Source: Sphingobium herbicidovorans
Lineage (GTDB): Bacteria; Pseudomonadota; Alphaproteobacteria; Sphingomonadales; Sphingomonadaceae
Assembly: GCF_002080435.1 (NCBI RefSeq)
Contig: NZ_CP020538.1
Coordinates: 620,001-684,000, forward strand
Direction: 5' to 3'
Length of the DNA stretch: 64,000 bases
How positions within the stretch are numbered: position 1 is the first letter of the stretch; every line of letters starts with the position of its first letter. The notes below the pieces were generated by a model, which worked only from the letters and a program-made list of their open reading frames with translations, was not told the origin of the DNA and did not search any database. Shown piece after piece: positions 8,518 to 16,755 of this stretch. The position numbers were made by a program, and so were the translations under genes.

Positions 8518-9839
8518 CGCCGAAAACGCCCCTCAGCGCGCGCTGGCTACCCAGCAAATGGCCCGCCGACGCCGCGGGGCGCAAGAATATGGCGCTGCTG
8601 GTGCAACTGCGCTGGATCGCGATCGCGGGGCAAGTCGGGACCATAGCCTTCGTTCACTGGGGCATGGGCATCAACCTTCCGGTCGCGGCGATGCTGCTGG
8701 TAGCATCGGTCGCTGCGATTGTGAATGTCATCACGTTCGCCGCGTTACGCCGCCGCACGGATGTCGCCCATGCAGAGCTTTTCCTGGCTCTGCTGTTTGA
8801 CGTGCTGCTCCTCACAGCCCAGCTTTATCTGTCCGGCGGGGCGACCAACCCATTCATCACCCTCTACCTCCTTCAGGTTGCATTGGGCGCCGTGTTGCTC
8901 GACCGGCTCAGCATCTGGGGCATTGTCCTGATGTCGATGCTGTGCGCCGCGCTGCTTTCCTTCGCGTACCGGCCCCTCGGCCTCACCGACGCATTGGAAG
9001 GGCATCTGTTCGACCTGCACATTGTCGGGACATGGATCTGTCTCGCCATGATAGCCATTCTGCTCGTGCTGTTCATGACCCGCGTCACCGGCAACCTCCA
9101 GGCGCGCGAAGCCTATCTGGCTCAGCTTCGCCAGCAGGCAGCCGAAGAAGAACATATCGTCCGCATGGGTCTCCTCGCTTCGGGCGCGGCCCATGAACTG
9201 GGTACGCCGCTCTCCCAACTCGCGGTCGTACTCGGCGATTGGCGGCGCATGCCAGAGATCACCGATCACCCGCCGATGGTGGAGGAAGTGGAAGAAATGC
9301 AAGCTGCCGTTCAACGCTGCAAGGCGATCGTGACCGGCATCCTGCTATCCGCCGGCGAAGCTCGCGGGGAAGCCCCGCAAGTCACCAATGTCCGTGACTT
9401 TATTGAAGGCATTGCCACTGCTTGGCGCGATGCCAATCCGGGCATGCCATTGCGATGCGATTTCGGCCCTCACGACTATCCACTTATCATCGCGGACCCC
9501 GTCATCCGACAGGCGATCGGCAATCTGCTCGACAACGCGCGGGAAGCGGGCGGCACCTATATCGACTTGCTTGTCGGGCGCGACAGCACATCGCTCAATA
9601 TTGCCGTTCGTGACAATGGTTGCGGTTTTTCGCCGCAGATGCTCGCTGATTTCGGTAAACCCTATCGCACCAGCAAGGGTAAGCAGGGTGGCGGGCTTGG
9701 CCTGTTCCTGGTGGTCAATGTTGTCCGCAAACTGGGCGGCAGCGTCTCGGCCAGCAACGGCGCAGACGGCGGCGCCCTGATCCTGCTCCGCCTGCCGTTG
9801 GGCACCGTCGCACTGGAGGATCAGCCCGATGACAAGTGA
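8514..9839 (+). CDS. regB: Redox-sensing histidine kinase RegB/PrrB/ActS
   Basis: Membrane sensor kinase that responds to the redox state of the quinone pool and phosphorylates RegA. Six membrane helices occupy about residues 28-190. The quinone-binding motif GGATNPF (residues 108-114) is intact between helices. The phosphorylation site is His227 in the family-specific HELGTPL box. A cysteine, Cys269 in VQRCKAI, lies 42 residues further on, close to where RegB carries its redox-active cysteine (40 residues after the histidine in Rhodobacter). The ATPase domain has NLLDNA (337-342), DNGCG and GGGLGL boxes. ATG 8514 overlaps the SURF1 stop (ATGA); an upstream in-frame start at 8439 would sit inside SURF1 and adds nothing conserved. 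It overlaps regA by 11 nt. Confidence 0.93.
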   Translation: MTPKTPLSARWLPSKWPADAAGRKNMALLVQLRWIAIAGQVGTIAFVHWGMGINLPVAAMLLVASVAAIVNVITFAALRRRTDVAHAELFLALLFDVLLLTAQLYLSGGATNPFITLYLLQVALGAVLLDRLSIWGIVLMSMLCAALLSFAYRPLGLTDALEGHLFDLHIVGTWICLAMIAILLVLFMTRVTGNLQAREAYLAQLRQQAAEEEHIVRMGLLASGAAHELGTPLSQLAVVLGDWRRMPEITDHPPMVEEVEEMQAAVQRCKAIVTGILLSAGEARGEAPQVTNVRDFIEGIATAWRDANPGMPLRCDFGPHDYPLIIADPVIRQAIGNLLDNAREAGGTYIDLLVGRDSTSLNIAVRDNGCGFSPQMLADFGKPYRTSKGKQGGGLGLFLVVNVVRKLGGSVSASNGADGGALILLRLPLGTVALEDQPDDK

Positions 9840-10362
9840 ACGGGTTCTCATTCTGGTCGAGGATGACGAGGCCCTCGCCAAGACGCTGAAGCGCTCCTTC
9901 GAACGGCGCGACTATACGGTCCTGACCGCTGACAGCCACGCCGCAGTCCTTTCGCTGCTGGGAAATCACAAGCCCGGCTATGCTGTCGTCGATCTTAAGC
10001 TCGGCCCGGAATCTGGTCTGGTTTGCGTGCAGTCGCTGCATGCCCATAACCCCGAAATGCTGATCGTCGTCCTCACTGGTTTCGCGAGCATTGCAACTGC
10101 GGTGGAAGCGATCAAGCTTGGCGCGTCTCACTATCTCGCCAAACCATCCAATACAGACGATATCGAAGCCGCCTTTGCCCGGTCCACTGGCGACCCTTCA
10201 ACCCCTCTCGCCCCGCGCCCGACGTCAATCAAAACGCTGGAATGGGAACATATCCATGAGGTGCTAAAAGACAGCGATTTCAACATTTCGGAGGCAGCGC
10301 GCCGCCTGGGCATGCACCGCCGTACACTGGCCAGAAAGCTCGCCAAGCGCCAGGTCGGGTGA
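9829..10362 (+). CDS. regA: Response regulator RegA/PrrA/ActR
   Basis: DNA-binding response regulator, 177 aa, partner of RegB. The receiver domain has acidic residues EDDE at 11-14, phosphoacceptor Asp55, the TG switch near 83-84 and Lys105 in LAKPSN. A proline-rich linker near residue 125 leads to a Fis-type helix-turn-helix (about 151-173, NISEAARRLGMHRRTLARKL), which is the almost invariant RegA signature. In related bacteria this regulator controls terminal oxidases, respiration and, where present, photosynthesis or nitrogen metabolism. The Pseudomonas homologue RoxR controls cyo, which matches this gene's position at the end of the cyo operon. Confidence 0.94.
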   Translation: MTSERVLILVEDDEALAKTLKRSFERRDYTVLTADSHAAVLSLLGNHKPGYAVVDLKLGPESGLVCVQSLHAHNPEMLIVVLTGFASIATAVEAIKLGASHYLAKPSNTDDIEAAFARSTGDPSTPLAPRPTSIKTLEWEHIHEVLKDSDFNISEAARRLGMHRRTLARKLAKRQVG

Positions 10363-10371
10363 AAATGCAGG

Positions 10372-10445
10372 TGGAGCGGGTGAGGGGAATCGAACCCCCG
10401 TCGTCAGCTTGGGAAGCTGCTGCTCTACCATTGAGCTACACCCGC
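10372..10445 (-). tRNA. tRNA-Gly (CCC)
   Basis: The 74-nt cloverleaf is read on the reverse strand with encoded CCA (10374-10372). The acceptor stem is GCGGGTG/CACCCGC, the D arm GCTC-AATGGTA-GAGC, the anticodon loop TTCCCAA and the T loop TTCGATT. The residue after the loop's U33 gives anticodon CCC, with A at position 37; reading TCC would put C at position 37, which is not allowed. The anticodon stem appears to carry a G.A mismatch at its first pair. It sits 9 nt downstream of regA on the opposite strand. Confidence 0.93.
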
Positions 10446-10587
10446 GCGCTTGGGTGGGAATTAGCGGCTGTCCCCAACCGCGTCAACGACCTCGCCATCT
10501 TCCGCCCTACCGCACAACGGCTTCGGAAAAATAAGGGCCTATTTATAATGAGATGCCGCTTGGGCCTGTATGCGCCCCGCCAGCCGG

Positions 10588-10612
10588 GGAACGATCGACC
10601 AGTCAGCGTGTT
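10588..10612 (+). promoter_or_regulatory. Weak EcfG-like promoter candidate before the hybrid kinase
   Basis: GGAAC at 10588-10592, 16 bases, then TGTT at 10609-10612, against the consensus GGAAC-N16/17-CGTT. It ends about 38 nt before the kinase start. A TATAAT-like hexamer at 10630-10635 lies too close to the start codon to be a convincing sigma-70 element with this leader. Confidence 0.25.
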
Positions 10613-10649
10613 CGCATGTTTCGATAACATATAATATTATGAGGGCTTT

Positions 10650-12620
10650 ATGAGCACGGCGGAGCCGGAGAACTCTGGAAACCGCTTCGAGTTGCTTGTC
10701 CAGAGCGTCACAGATTACGCGATTTACATGCTATCGGTCGATGGCACGGTCATCAGCTGGAATGCTGGCGCGCGAAGGTTCAAGGGTTATGAAGCCGACG
10801 AGATCATTGGCCAGCATTTTTCCCGCTTCTACACGCCAGAGGATCAGGCAGCCGGCATACCTGCACTTGCATTGAATACCGCAGACCGGGAAGGCCGCTT
10901 CGAAGCCGAGGGATGGCGCGTGCGTAAGGATGGCACGCATTTCTGGGCCAATGTTGTCATCGATCCTATTCGCGATTCCGCAGGCCAGTTGATCGGCTTC
11001 GCAAAGGTGACGCGGGATTTGACGGAGCGGCGCGCGGCGCAGGAAGCGCTGCGAGCGAGCGAGGAGCGCTTCCGGCTGCTGGTCGAAAGCGTCACCGACT
11101 ATGCGATCTACATGCTGGACCCCGTCGGCACCATCACCAGTTGGAACGCGGGCGCGCAGCGCTTCAAGGGCTATGCCGCGGGCGAGATACTGGGGCAGAA
11201 CTTCTCACGCTTCTATTCGGAAGAAGATCGCATGGCCGGCGTGCCTTCCCGTGCGCTGGACACAGCGGCAAGGGAGGGTCGCTTTGAAGCGGAAGGCTGG
11301 CGAATTCGTAAGGATGGTTCACGCTTTTGGGCGAGCGTCGTTATCGACGCCATCCGTAACCCCATGGGCGAACTTATAGGCTTTGCGAAAATCACGCGCG
11401 ATCTTACCGAAAGGCGAGAGACCCAACTCGCGCTGGAGGAAGCACGCGAAGCCATCTTCCAGTCACAAAAAATGGATGCGATCGGCAAGCTGACCGGGGG
11501 CGTTGCCCATGATTTCAACAATCTGCTTGCCGTTATCGTAGGCAGCCTGGACCTGGCCAGACAACGGCTTGGCACCGGCGCCGACATCTCCCGCTACATT
11601 GACAATGCAATGACTGCAGCCGATCGCGGCGCGACTCTGACGCAGCGCATGCTCGCTTTCGCGCGCAGGCAGGAATTGAGGTTAAGCAGTGTCGATTGCG
11701 TGGCCTTGATCCGCAACATGGCCGGGCTGCTGAAATCTACCCTGGGTTCGACCGTGACCATCGAGACCCGCTTTCCACTGATTCTTAGCTCCGCTCATGC
11801 CGACCCCGCCCAGTTGGAGCTGGCACTGCTGAATCTGGCCGTAAACGCCCGCGACGCAATGCCGAACGGCGGCCGGATCATTATAGAGGGCACGGACGCC
11901 AAGGTGTCGGCTGCACAACGGCCCGATCTGGCAACGGGTGATTATGTTTGCCTGTCGGTCATAGACGAAGGTGAAGGGATGGATGAAGTCACGCTTTCAC
12001 GTGCTCGAGAACCCTTCTTCACGACCAAAGGGATTGGCAAGGGTACGGGTCTTGGCCTTTCCATGGTGCATGGTTTCGCCCAACAGTGCGGCGGATCCCT
12101 GATCATCTCCAGCGTGCCGGGACAGGGGACAAGCGTGTCGCTGTGGCTGCCGGTCGCCGTCGGGTCCGATGAACCATTACCCCAAGTCGAAGTGCAGCCT
12201 TTCGTCCCAAGCGTTGCGAGCGATCAGCCGTTGGTCATATTGGCGGTCGATGACGACGATCTGGTGCTGACCAACACGGCGGGGATGCTGGAGGAGCTTG
12301 GGCATACCGTGTTTCAAGCTGGATCTGGCGCCGACGCACTGCGCGTGCTGAGCGAGGGTGACGTCGATCTGGTCATTACCGATCATGCCATGCCTCACAT
12401 GACCGGCGCTCAACTGGCAGACGCGCTGGATGAAAGCCATCCCGGCCTGCCCGTCATCATCATCACCGGTTATGCCGAACTCCCTCCCCACGCAACGAAG
12501 CGTCTGCGGCTCGATAAACCGTTCAGACAAGCGGACCTCGCACGCATCCTGGCGCTTGCTCACGGTGATCGCGCCAGCGGGCGGTCCATCTCACTTGAGC
12601 CACCGCCCAGGGATTTTTGA
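10650..12620 (+). CDS. Hybrid sensor histidine kinase with tandem duplicated PAS domains and a receiver
   Basis: Cytoplasmic (no membrane segment) hybrid kinase, 656 aa. Order: PAS 1 (about 16-127), PAS 2 (about 144-255), a HisKA dimerisation domain with phosphoacceptor His287 (GGVAHDFNNLL), a HATPase domain (NLAVNARDAMP, DEGEGM, GTGLGLSMVHGF), and a C-terminal receiver with phosphoacceptor Asp578 (VITDHAMP). The two PAS domains repeat at a spacing of 128 residues and are about three-quarters identical by eye, including the runs SVTDYAIYML, GRFEAEGW and TRDLTERR, so they come from a tandem duplication. Each PAS ends in the TRDLTERR linker typical of PAS-PAC units. Ligand or cofactor is unknown; the Cys of a LOV domain is absent. 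ATG 10650 has GAGGG just upstream. No partner regulator lies beside it. Confidence 0.88.
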   Translation: MSTAEPENSGNRFELLVQSVTDYAIYMLSVDGTVISWNAGARRFKGYEADEIIGQHFSRFYTPEDQAAGIPALALNTADREGRFEAEGWRVRKDGTHFWANVVIDPIRDSAGQLIGFAKVTRDLTERRAAQEALRASEERFRLLVESVTDYAIYMLDPVGTITSWNAGAQRFKGYAAGEILGQNFSRFYSEEDRMAGVPSRALDTAAREGRFEAEGWRIRKDGSRFWASVVIDAIRNPMGELIGFAKITRDLTERRETQLALEEAREAIFQSQKMDAIGKLTGGVAHDFNNLLAVIVGSLDLARQRLGTGADISRYIDNAMTAADRGATLTQRMLAFARRQELRLSSVDCVALIRNMAGLLKSTLGSTVTIETRFPLILSSAHADPAQLELALLNLAVNARDAMPNGGRIIIEGTDAKVSAAQRPDLATGDYVCLSVIDEGEGMDEVTLSRAREPFFTTKGIGKGTGLGLSMVHGFAQQCGGSLIISSVPGQGTSVSLWLPVAVGSDEPLPQVEVQPFVPSVASDQPLVILAVDDDDLVLTNTAGMLEELGHTVFQAGSGADALRVLSEGDVDLVITDHAMPHMTGAQLADALDESHPGLPVIIITGYAELPPHATKRLRLDKPFRQADLARILALAHGDRASGRSISLEPPPRDF

Positions 12621-12726
12621 AGGGCCGACCGGCCCCTCCTCCCGATTTGGCACGGGAATGCGCCGATCTTCCTCATTATCGTCACCAATTACCTGGCGAA
12701 TGCTGTTATAACAGCTGCGTCACAAC

Positions 12727-13683
12727 ATGCCCGTTACCACATTGCGGAGTACGCCCGAGGACATGAACGTCACGCCTTCCTTCTCTGGCCCTCGCAACGA
12801 TCGTACGGACGGCCCGTGGGCAAACAGCCCAACCTCGCATTTCTTCACCTCGCTGCGCACACGTCTTCATTATGTGGATTGGGGCAATCATTCCGCTCCT
12901 ACACTGATCCTGGTTCATGGTGCGCTGGACCATGCCCGCAGTTGGGACTGGACGGCGCGGGCGCTGGCCCGCGACTATCATGTGGTCGCCCTTGACCTTC
13001 GTGGGCATGGGGACAGTGCATGGTCTGCTGAAGGCGCTTATCTGATGGCAGACTTCGTCTATGATCTCGCACAACTGGTGGACCAGTTCAGTCGCGACAA
13101 GGTGACCCTTATCGGCCATTCGCTCGGCGGATCTTTGGTCCTGCGCTATGCTGGCCTTTTCCCGGATCGGGTCGAACGCCTGGTCGCGATCGAGGGGTTG
13201 GGCTTGTCGCCCCAGGCTATCAGGGAGAAGGCTGCACGGGCAGCACCGGACCGTTGGCGGGAATGGATCGAGCAGCGCCGTGCCAGCGCCCGGCAGACGG
13301 CGCGCCACTATCCCACGCTGGAGGCGGCAGTGGCCCGGATGCGGGAACGCAACGACCACCTGTCTGTCGAACAGGCGCTTCACCTGACGGCTCATGGCGT
13401 CAACCGCAACGAGGACGGCAGCTACGGCTGGAAATTCGATCCTTATCTCCGCAACCCCGCGCCGCAGGATATGGCGGATGATGAGCTGCCTAATTTCTGG
13501 AGGCGAATCTCCTGCCCCGTCCTACTCTGCCTGGGACTGGACAGTTGGGCGTCCAATCCCGTGAAGGATGGGCGAGCCGCTCATTTCCAAAACGCTCGGC
13601 TGGTCGAGTTCGCGCATGCGGGGCACTGGCTCCATCACGATCAATTCGACTCTTTCCTCGCGGAACTGCGCGCCTTTCTATGA
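12727..13683 (+). CDS. Alpha/beta-fold hydrolase
   Basis: Soluble hydrolase of the alpha/beta superfamily, up to 318 aa. Seen: the oxyanion-hole strand LILVHGALDHARSWDW near residue 60, the nucleophile elbow GHSLGG (Ser about 126), a late acidic residue in LGLDSW, and the catalytic histidine region AGHWLHHDQ near the C-terminus. The substrate cannot be named; epoxide hydrolase, haloalkane dehalogenase and esterase relatives share this layout. Two starts are possible: ATG 12727 without a clear Shine-Dalgarno sequence, or ATG 12763 preceded closely by GAGG. The gene converges on the flavin oxidoreductase gene and the two stops overlap by 6 bp. Confidence 0.78.
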   Translation: MPVTTLRSTPEDMNVTPSFSGPRNDRTDGPWANSPTSHFFTSLRTRLHYVDWGNHSAPTLILVHGALDHARSWDWTARALARDYHVVALDLRGHGDSAWSAEGAYLMADFVYDLAQLVDQFSRDKVTLIGHSLGGSLVLRYAGLFPDRVERLVAIEGLGLSPQAIREKAARAAPDRWREWIEQRRASARQTARHYPTLEAAVARMRERNDHLSVEQALHLTAHGVNRNEDGSYGWKFDPYLRNPAPQDMADDELPNFWRRISCPVLLCLGLDSWASNPVKDGRAAHFQNARLVEFAHAGHWLHHDQFDSFLAELRAFL

Positions 13684-14610
13684 TCGAAAGGCCGCGATCG
13701 CCGTCTGATATTGCGCCTTCAGCTCCTCAATGAAGGACCCAGCCGGCTGAATTTTGCGAATCGCGCCTATCCCCTGTCCGGCGCCCCATACGTCACGCCA
13801 GGCTTTTTTTCCGTCATCAGCTATGGACGCCACATCCATATCGGCAGCCTTCGGCAGCTTCTCAGGATCAAGACCGCATGCTGCGATGCTTGCCCTCAGG
13901 TAGTTCCCATGGACGCCCGTAAAATAGTCAGAATAGACGATCTCTTCCGCGCCGCTATCGACGATCATCTGCTTATAGTCAGCCGCGGCATTCGCTTCCT
14001 CCGTCGCGATGAAGGGCGATCCCATATAGGCGAGATCGGCCCCCATCATCCGCGCTGCGGCTATCGATCGGCCGGTCGCGATGGCCCCCGACAGTATCAG
14101 CGGGCCGTCGAACCAGGCACGGATTTCCTCCACCAGCGCGAAGGGAGACAAGGTTCCCGCATGACCGCCCGCCCCCGCCGCAACGGCGATAAGACCATCG
14201 GCTCCCTTTTCGATCGCCTTCTTGGCGAACATGTTATTGATGACGTCATGCAGGACTATGCCGCCATAGCTGTGCACGGCATCGTTGACCTCCGGGCGGG
14301 CGCCAAGCGATGTGATGACGATCGGCACACGATACTTCACGCAAAGGGCGAGATCTTCCTCCAGTCGCGCATTGGTCTTATGCACGATGAGGTTTACGGC
14401 AAAGGGCGCATCCTGTTCCGTCAATGCTTCACCCAGCAGTTGAAGCCATTGCTCGAATATGCCCGACGGCCGCGCATTGAGCGAAGGGAAAGACCCTACG
14501 ACGCCAGCGCGGCATTGGGCAATCACCAGCGCGGGTTGTGAAATGATGAACATCGGCGATGCGATGAGGGGCAATGAGAGACGTCCGTGAAGCAATGCAG
14601 GCAGGGACAT
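13678..14610 (-). CDS. NAD(P)H-dependent flavin oxidoreductase, nitronate monooxygenase family
   Basis: FMN-dependent TIM-barrel enzyme of the 2-nitropropane dioxygenase/nitronate monooxygenase family, 310 aa. Seen: the N-terminal strand PLIASPMFIIS, the glycine-rich DGLIAVAAGAGGHAGTLSPF block, and the phosphate-binding LILSGAIATGRSIAAARMMGADLAYMGSPF region near residues 180-210. Members oxidise nitronates or act as enoyl reductases; which applies here cannot be told. I chose ATG 14610 because similarity starts with MSLPALLHGRLSLP and an AAGAAGAG stretch precedes it; an upstream ATG at 14661 would add 17 charged residues. Confidence 0.82.
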   Translation of the reverse strand: MSLPALLHGRLSLPLIASPMFIISQPALVIAQCRAGVVGSFPSLNARPSGIFEQWLQLLGEALTEQDAPFAVNLIVHKTNARLEEDLALCVKYRVPIVITSLGARPEVNDAVHSYGGIVLHDVINNMFAKKAIEKGADGLIAVAAGAGGHAGTLSPFALVEEIRAWFDGPLILSGAIATGRSIAAARMMGADLAYMGSPFIATEEANAAADYKQMIVDSGAEEIVYSDYFTGVHGNYLRASIAACGLDPEKLPKAADMDVASIADDGKKAWRDVWGAGQGIGAIRKIQPAGSFIEELKAQYQTAIAAFRS

Positions 14611-14718
14611 GCGCGAACTCTTCTTCTTGTTCAGCTCACCGGTAGCAACAGCCATAGCCATGGCAAGCCGACTTTATAATGTGATACCCCAACGCCACGG
14701 CAATGACAGACGATAAGG

Positions 14719-15063
14719 TCAATCCCGCACGATTTTGAGAAGACGGCGCTCCACCGGAGCCAATATGCCTTGAAGCTCCGCTCCGCGTTTCAATATGTTG
14801 CCAGTCTCGCCAATCAGCGCCCACATACCCTGACGATGACGTAGCGAAGGACGTTTTTCTATCCGATATTCAGGTCGCTCGGCGGAGCGTCGGAAGGCGG
14901 AGAAAACGGCGGCTTCCCTGCCCAGATCAATGGCGTAATCCCGCCAATGACCGGCCGATACCATGCGCCCGTAAAGATCCATTATCCTTTGAAGCTCAAG
15001 CCGGTCGAAAGCCGTCTGTTCTGCCCTAGGGGCTTGAAACGGAAACGGCGTGACATTGGTCAT
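14719..15063 (-). CDS. DUF2794 domain protein
   Basis: Small soluble protein of 114 aa matching the alphaproteobacterial DUF2794 family as I remember it. Characteristic pieces are FDRLELQRIMDLYGRMVSAGHWRDYAID near residues 20-46, VFSAFRRSAERPEYRIEK near 53-70, and the C-terminal ILKRGAELQGIL. The function is unknown. It is translationally coupled to cysE: its ATG (15063-15061) overlaps the last base of the cysE stop codon. A WRDYAIDL-type core with basic residues gives no catalytic clue. Confidence 0.8.
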   Translation of the reverse strand: MTNVTPFPFQAPRAEQTAFDRLELQRIMDLYGRMVSAGHWRDYAIDLGREAAVFSAFRRSAERPEYRIEKRPSLRHRQGMWALIGETGNILKRGAELQGILAPVERRLLKIVRD

Positions 15064-15785
15064 CAGGCGCGGCCACGCTCCTGGAACAAGGGAATGTCAT
15101 CGTCATCAGGGCTGACCGCCTTTGCATCCCGCTGCTCGATCAGGTCCGTCAACCGCTTCTGAAGCTGCTGGACCTCGGCCTGTAGCTGTTCCAGCTTATG
15201 CCTGTCGGGATCGTAGCAATCGGAGCATGGAGTGCCATAGGGCAAGAATTCCCGCTGATAGGCCGTAACATCCACCAACATCTGGCGCGCGGGGATGCCT
15301 ACCATGGTCGCTGCTTCCGGCACATCCTTCGTCACCACGGCGTTGGCGCCGATGCGGGCGCGCGAACCCACCTGAATCGGCCCCAGCACCTGCGCGCCAG
15401 AACCAACGATGACGCCATCTGCCAATGTCGGGTGGCGCTTGCCCGCAATGCCGTTCGCAGGATCGGTGCCGCCCAGCGTGACATTCTGATAAAGGGTAAC
15501 ATCATCGCCAATTTCCGCTGTCTCCCCAATCACCGTGAAGCCGTGGTCAATGAAGAACCGTTTGCCGATACGCGCACCGGGATGGATGTCGTTGCCCGTC
15601 AGAAAGCGCGACAGGTGATTGACGGCACGCGCCAGAAAATAGAGGCGCGCGCCGTAAAGGCGATGCGCGACGCGATGAAATGCAAGCGACCATACGCCTG
15701 GATAAAGGAGTATTTCCGCACGGGAACGAGGCGCAGGATCGCGCGATTTCACCGAGTCCAGATAAGCAACAAGATTGCGCAGCAT
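15063..15785 (-). CDS. cysE: Serine O-acetyltransferase (EpsC-type CysE)
   Basis: Transfers acetyl from acetyl-CoA to serine, giving O-acetylserine for cysteine synthesis. Length is 240 aa. The N-terminal helical part ([20 protein letters not shown]) is the short form typical of EpsC-type enzymes rather than the longer enteric CysE. The left-handed beta-helix begins at [19 protein letters not shown], with the catalytic His in FIDHG, followed by hexapeptide repeats and the [21 protein letters not shown] segment. A charged, coiled-coil-like C-terminal extension ([19 protein letters not shown]) follows and is longer than in many homologues. It is divergent from the TSUP exporter gene and coupled to DUF2794 downstream. 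Confidence 0.93.
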   Translation of the reverse strand: MLRNLVAYLDSVKSRDPAPRSRAEILLYPGVWSLAFHRVAHRLYGARLYFLARAVNHLSRFLTGNDIHPGARIGKRFFIDHGFTVIGETAEIGDDVTLYQNVTLGGTDPANGIAGKRHPTLADGVIVGSGAQVLGPIQVGSRARIGANAVVTKDVPEAATMVGIPARQMLVDVTAYQREFLPYGTPCSDCYDPDRHKLEQLQAEVQQLQKRLTDLIEQRDAKAVSPDDDDIPLFQERGRA

Positions 15786-15942
15786 GCAGCGGCCCCTGAA
15801 AACCCAACTTTCCCTACATAATCGCGGGGGAACGGGTTTTCCAGATGCGGCTATTTCGGCTTGGTATCATAAAACAGAAAGTTTCTTGGCCGGGAATGAT
15901 ATACCAATCAAAGCAGTAGACAATTCAGTCAGAGGCCGAGGA

Positions 15943-16716
15943 ATGACCGACCCCCTACTTGCGCATCTCAGCGATCTGTTGCCATTCATTCTTATCGGCT
16001 TCGGGGCGCAGGTGATCGATGGCGCTCTCGGCATGGCCTATGGCGTCATTTCCAGTACGCTCTTGCTGACGCTGGGCGTGCCCCCCAGCCGGGCATCGGC
16101 CAGCGTGCATGCCGCGGAAACCTTCACAACAGCAGTGTCAGCGCTCAGTCATATCGCGCATCGCAACGTCGACTGGCGGTTGTTCGCGCGCCTCGTCATT
16201 CCTGGGATTATTGGCGGCATAACGGGGGCTTATATTCTCTCCAACATCGATGGATCGATCATAAAGCCTTTTGTCCAAATCTATCTGACTGCGATCGGTG
16301 CATATCTCATCTGGCGAGGATTTCATCTTCCCCCTCATCCTCGCAATCCAAAATGGGTGGCGCCGCTCGGCCTTTTTGGCGGCTTCATGGACGCGACCGG
16401 CGGCGGCGGCTGGGGGCCGATCGTGACCTCCAACCTGCTGATCCAGGGGGCCAGCCCCCGTCACACGATCGGCACCGTCAATACGGTTGAATTCGTCCTG
16501 ACGCTCTCCATCAGCCTCACATTCATTCTGCATCTGGGCTGGCAGGCATTCACGACCTACACTGTCGGCCTCCTGATAGGTGGCGTGGTAGCGGCGCCCT
16601 TCGGCGCGGTGCTTGCCCGTCACATTGCGCCCCGCCTGCTATTCATGGCGGTGGGCACGATCCTGACGCTGACGTCGCTGTTCGGCGTCGTCAAAGGGCT
16701 TGGATATATCGGATAA
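15943..16716 (+). CDS. TSUP-family (TauE/SafE) sulfite/organosulfonate exporter-like permease
   Basis: Inner-membrane protein of about 257 aa with seven to eight hydrophobic segments. The first helix motif GFGAQVIDGALGMAYGVISSTLLLTLG and the central GGFMDATGGGGWGPIVTSNLL repeat of that motif are the hallmark of the TauE/SafE (TSUP) family, which moves sulfite, sulfoacetate or related anions. The direction of transport is unknown. ATG 15943, preceded by GAGGA, gives a normal N-terminus; the frame stays open upstream to 15775, but that part overlaps the cysE 5' end and looks non-coding. The pairing with divergent cysE supports a sulfur-related role. Confidence 0.85.
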   Translation: MTDPLLAHLSDLLPFILIGFGAQVIDGALGMAYGVISSTLLLTLGVPPSRASASVHAAETFTTAVSALSHIAHRNVDWRLFARLVIPGIIGGITGAYILSNIDGSIIKPFVQIYLTAIGAYLIWRGFHLPPHPRNPKWVAPLGLFGGFMDATGGGGWGPIVTSNLLIQGASPRHTIGTVNTVEFVLTLSISLTFILHLGWQAFTTYTVGLLIGGVVAAPFGAVLARHIAPRLLFMAVGTILTLTSLFGVVKGLGYIG

Positions 16717-16755
16717 TGCTCTTATCTTCGACTTTCTAATCGAGAAAGGCGATCA

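Noticed and set aside
10372..10445. Reading the glycine tRNA as anticodon TCC
   Set aside because: That alignment would place C at position 37 after the anticodon; only CCC leaves U33 before and A37 after the anticodon.
12619..12634. Hairpin GGGCC/GGCCC after the hybrid kinase
   Set aside because: Stem of only five pairs and no U-run; too weak to call a terminator.
16731..16750. CTTTCT/AGAAAG inverted repeat before oxyR
   Set aside because: It overlaps the ribosome-binding region of oxyR, is AT-rich and short, and no OxyR operator pattern could be recognised.
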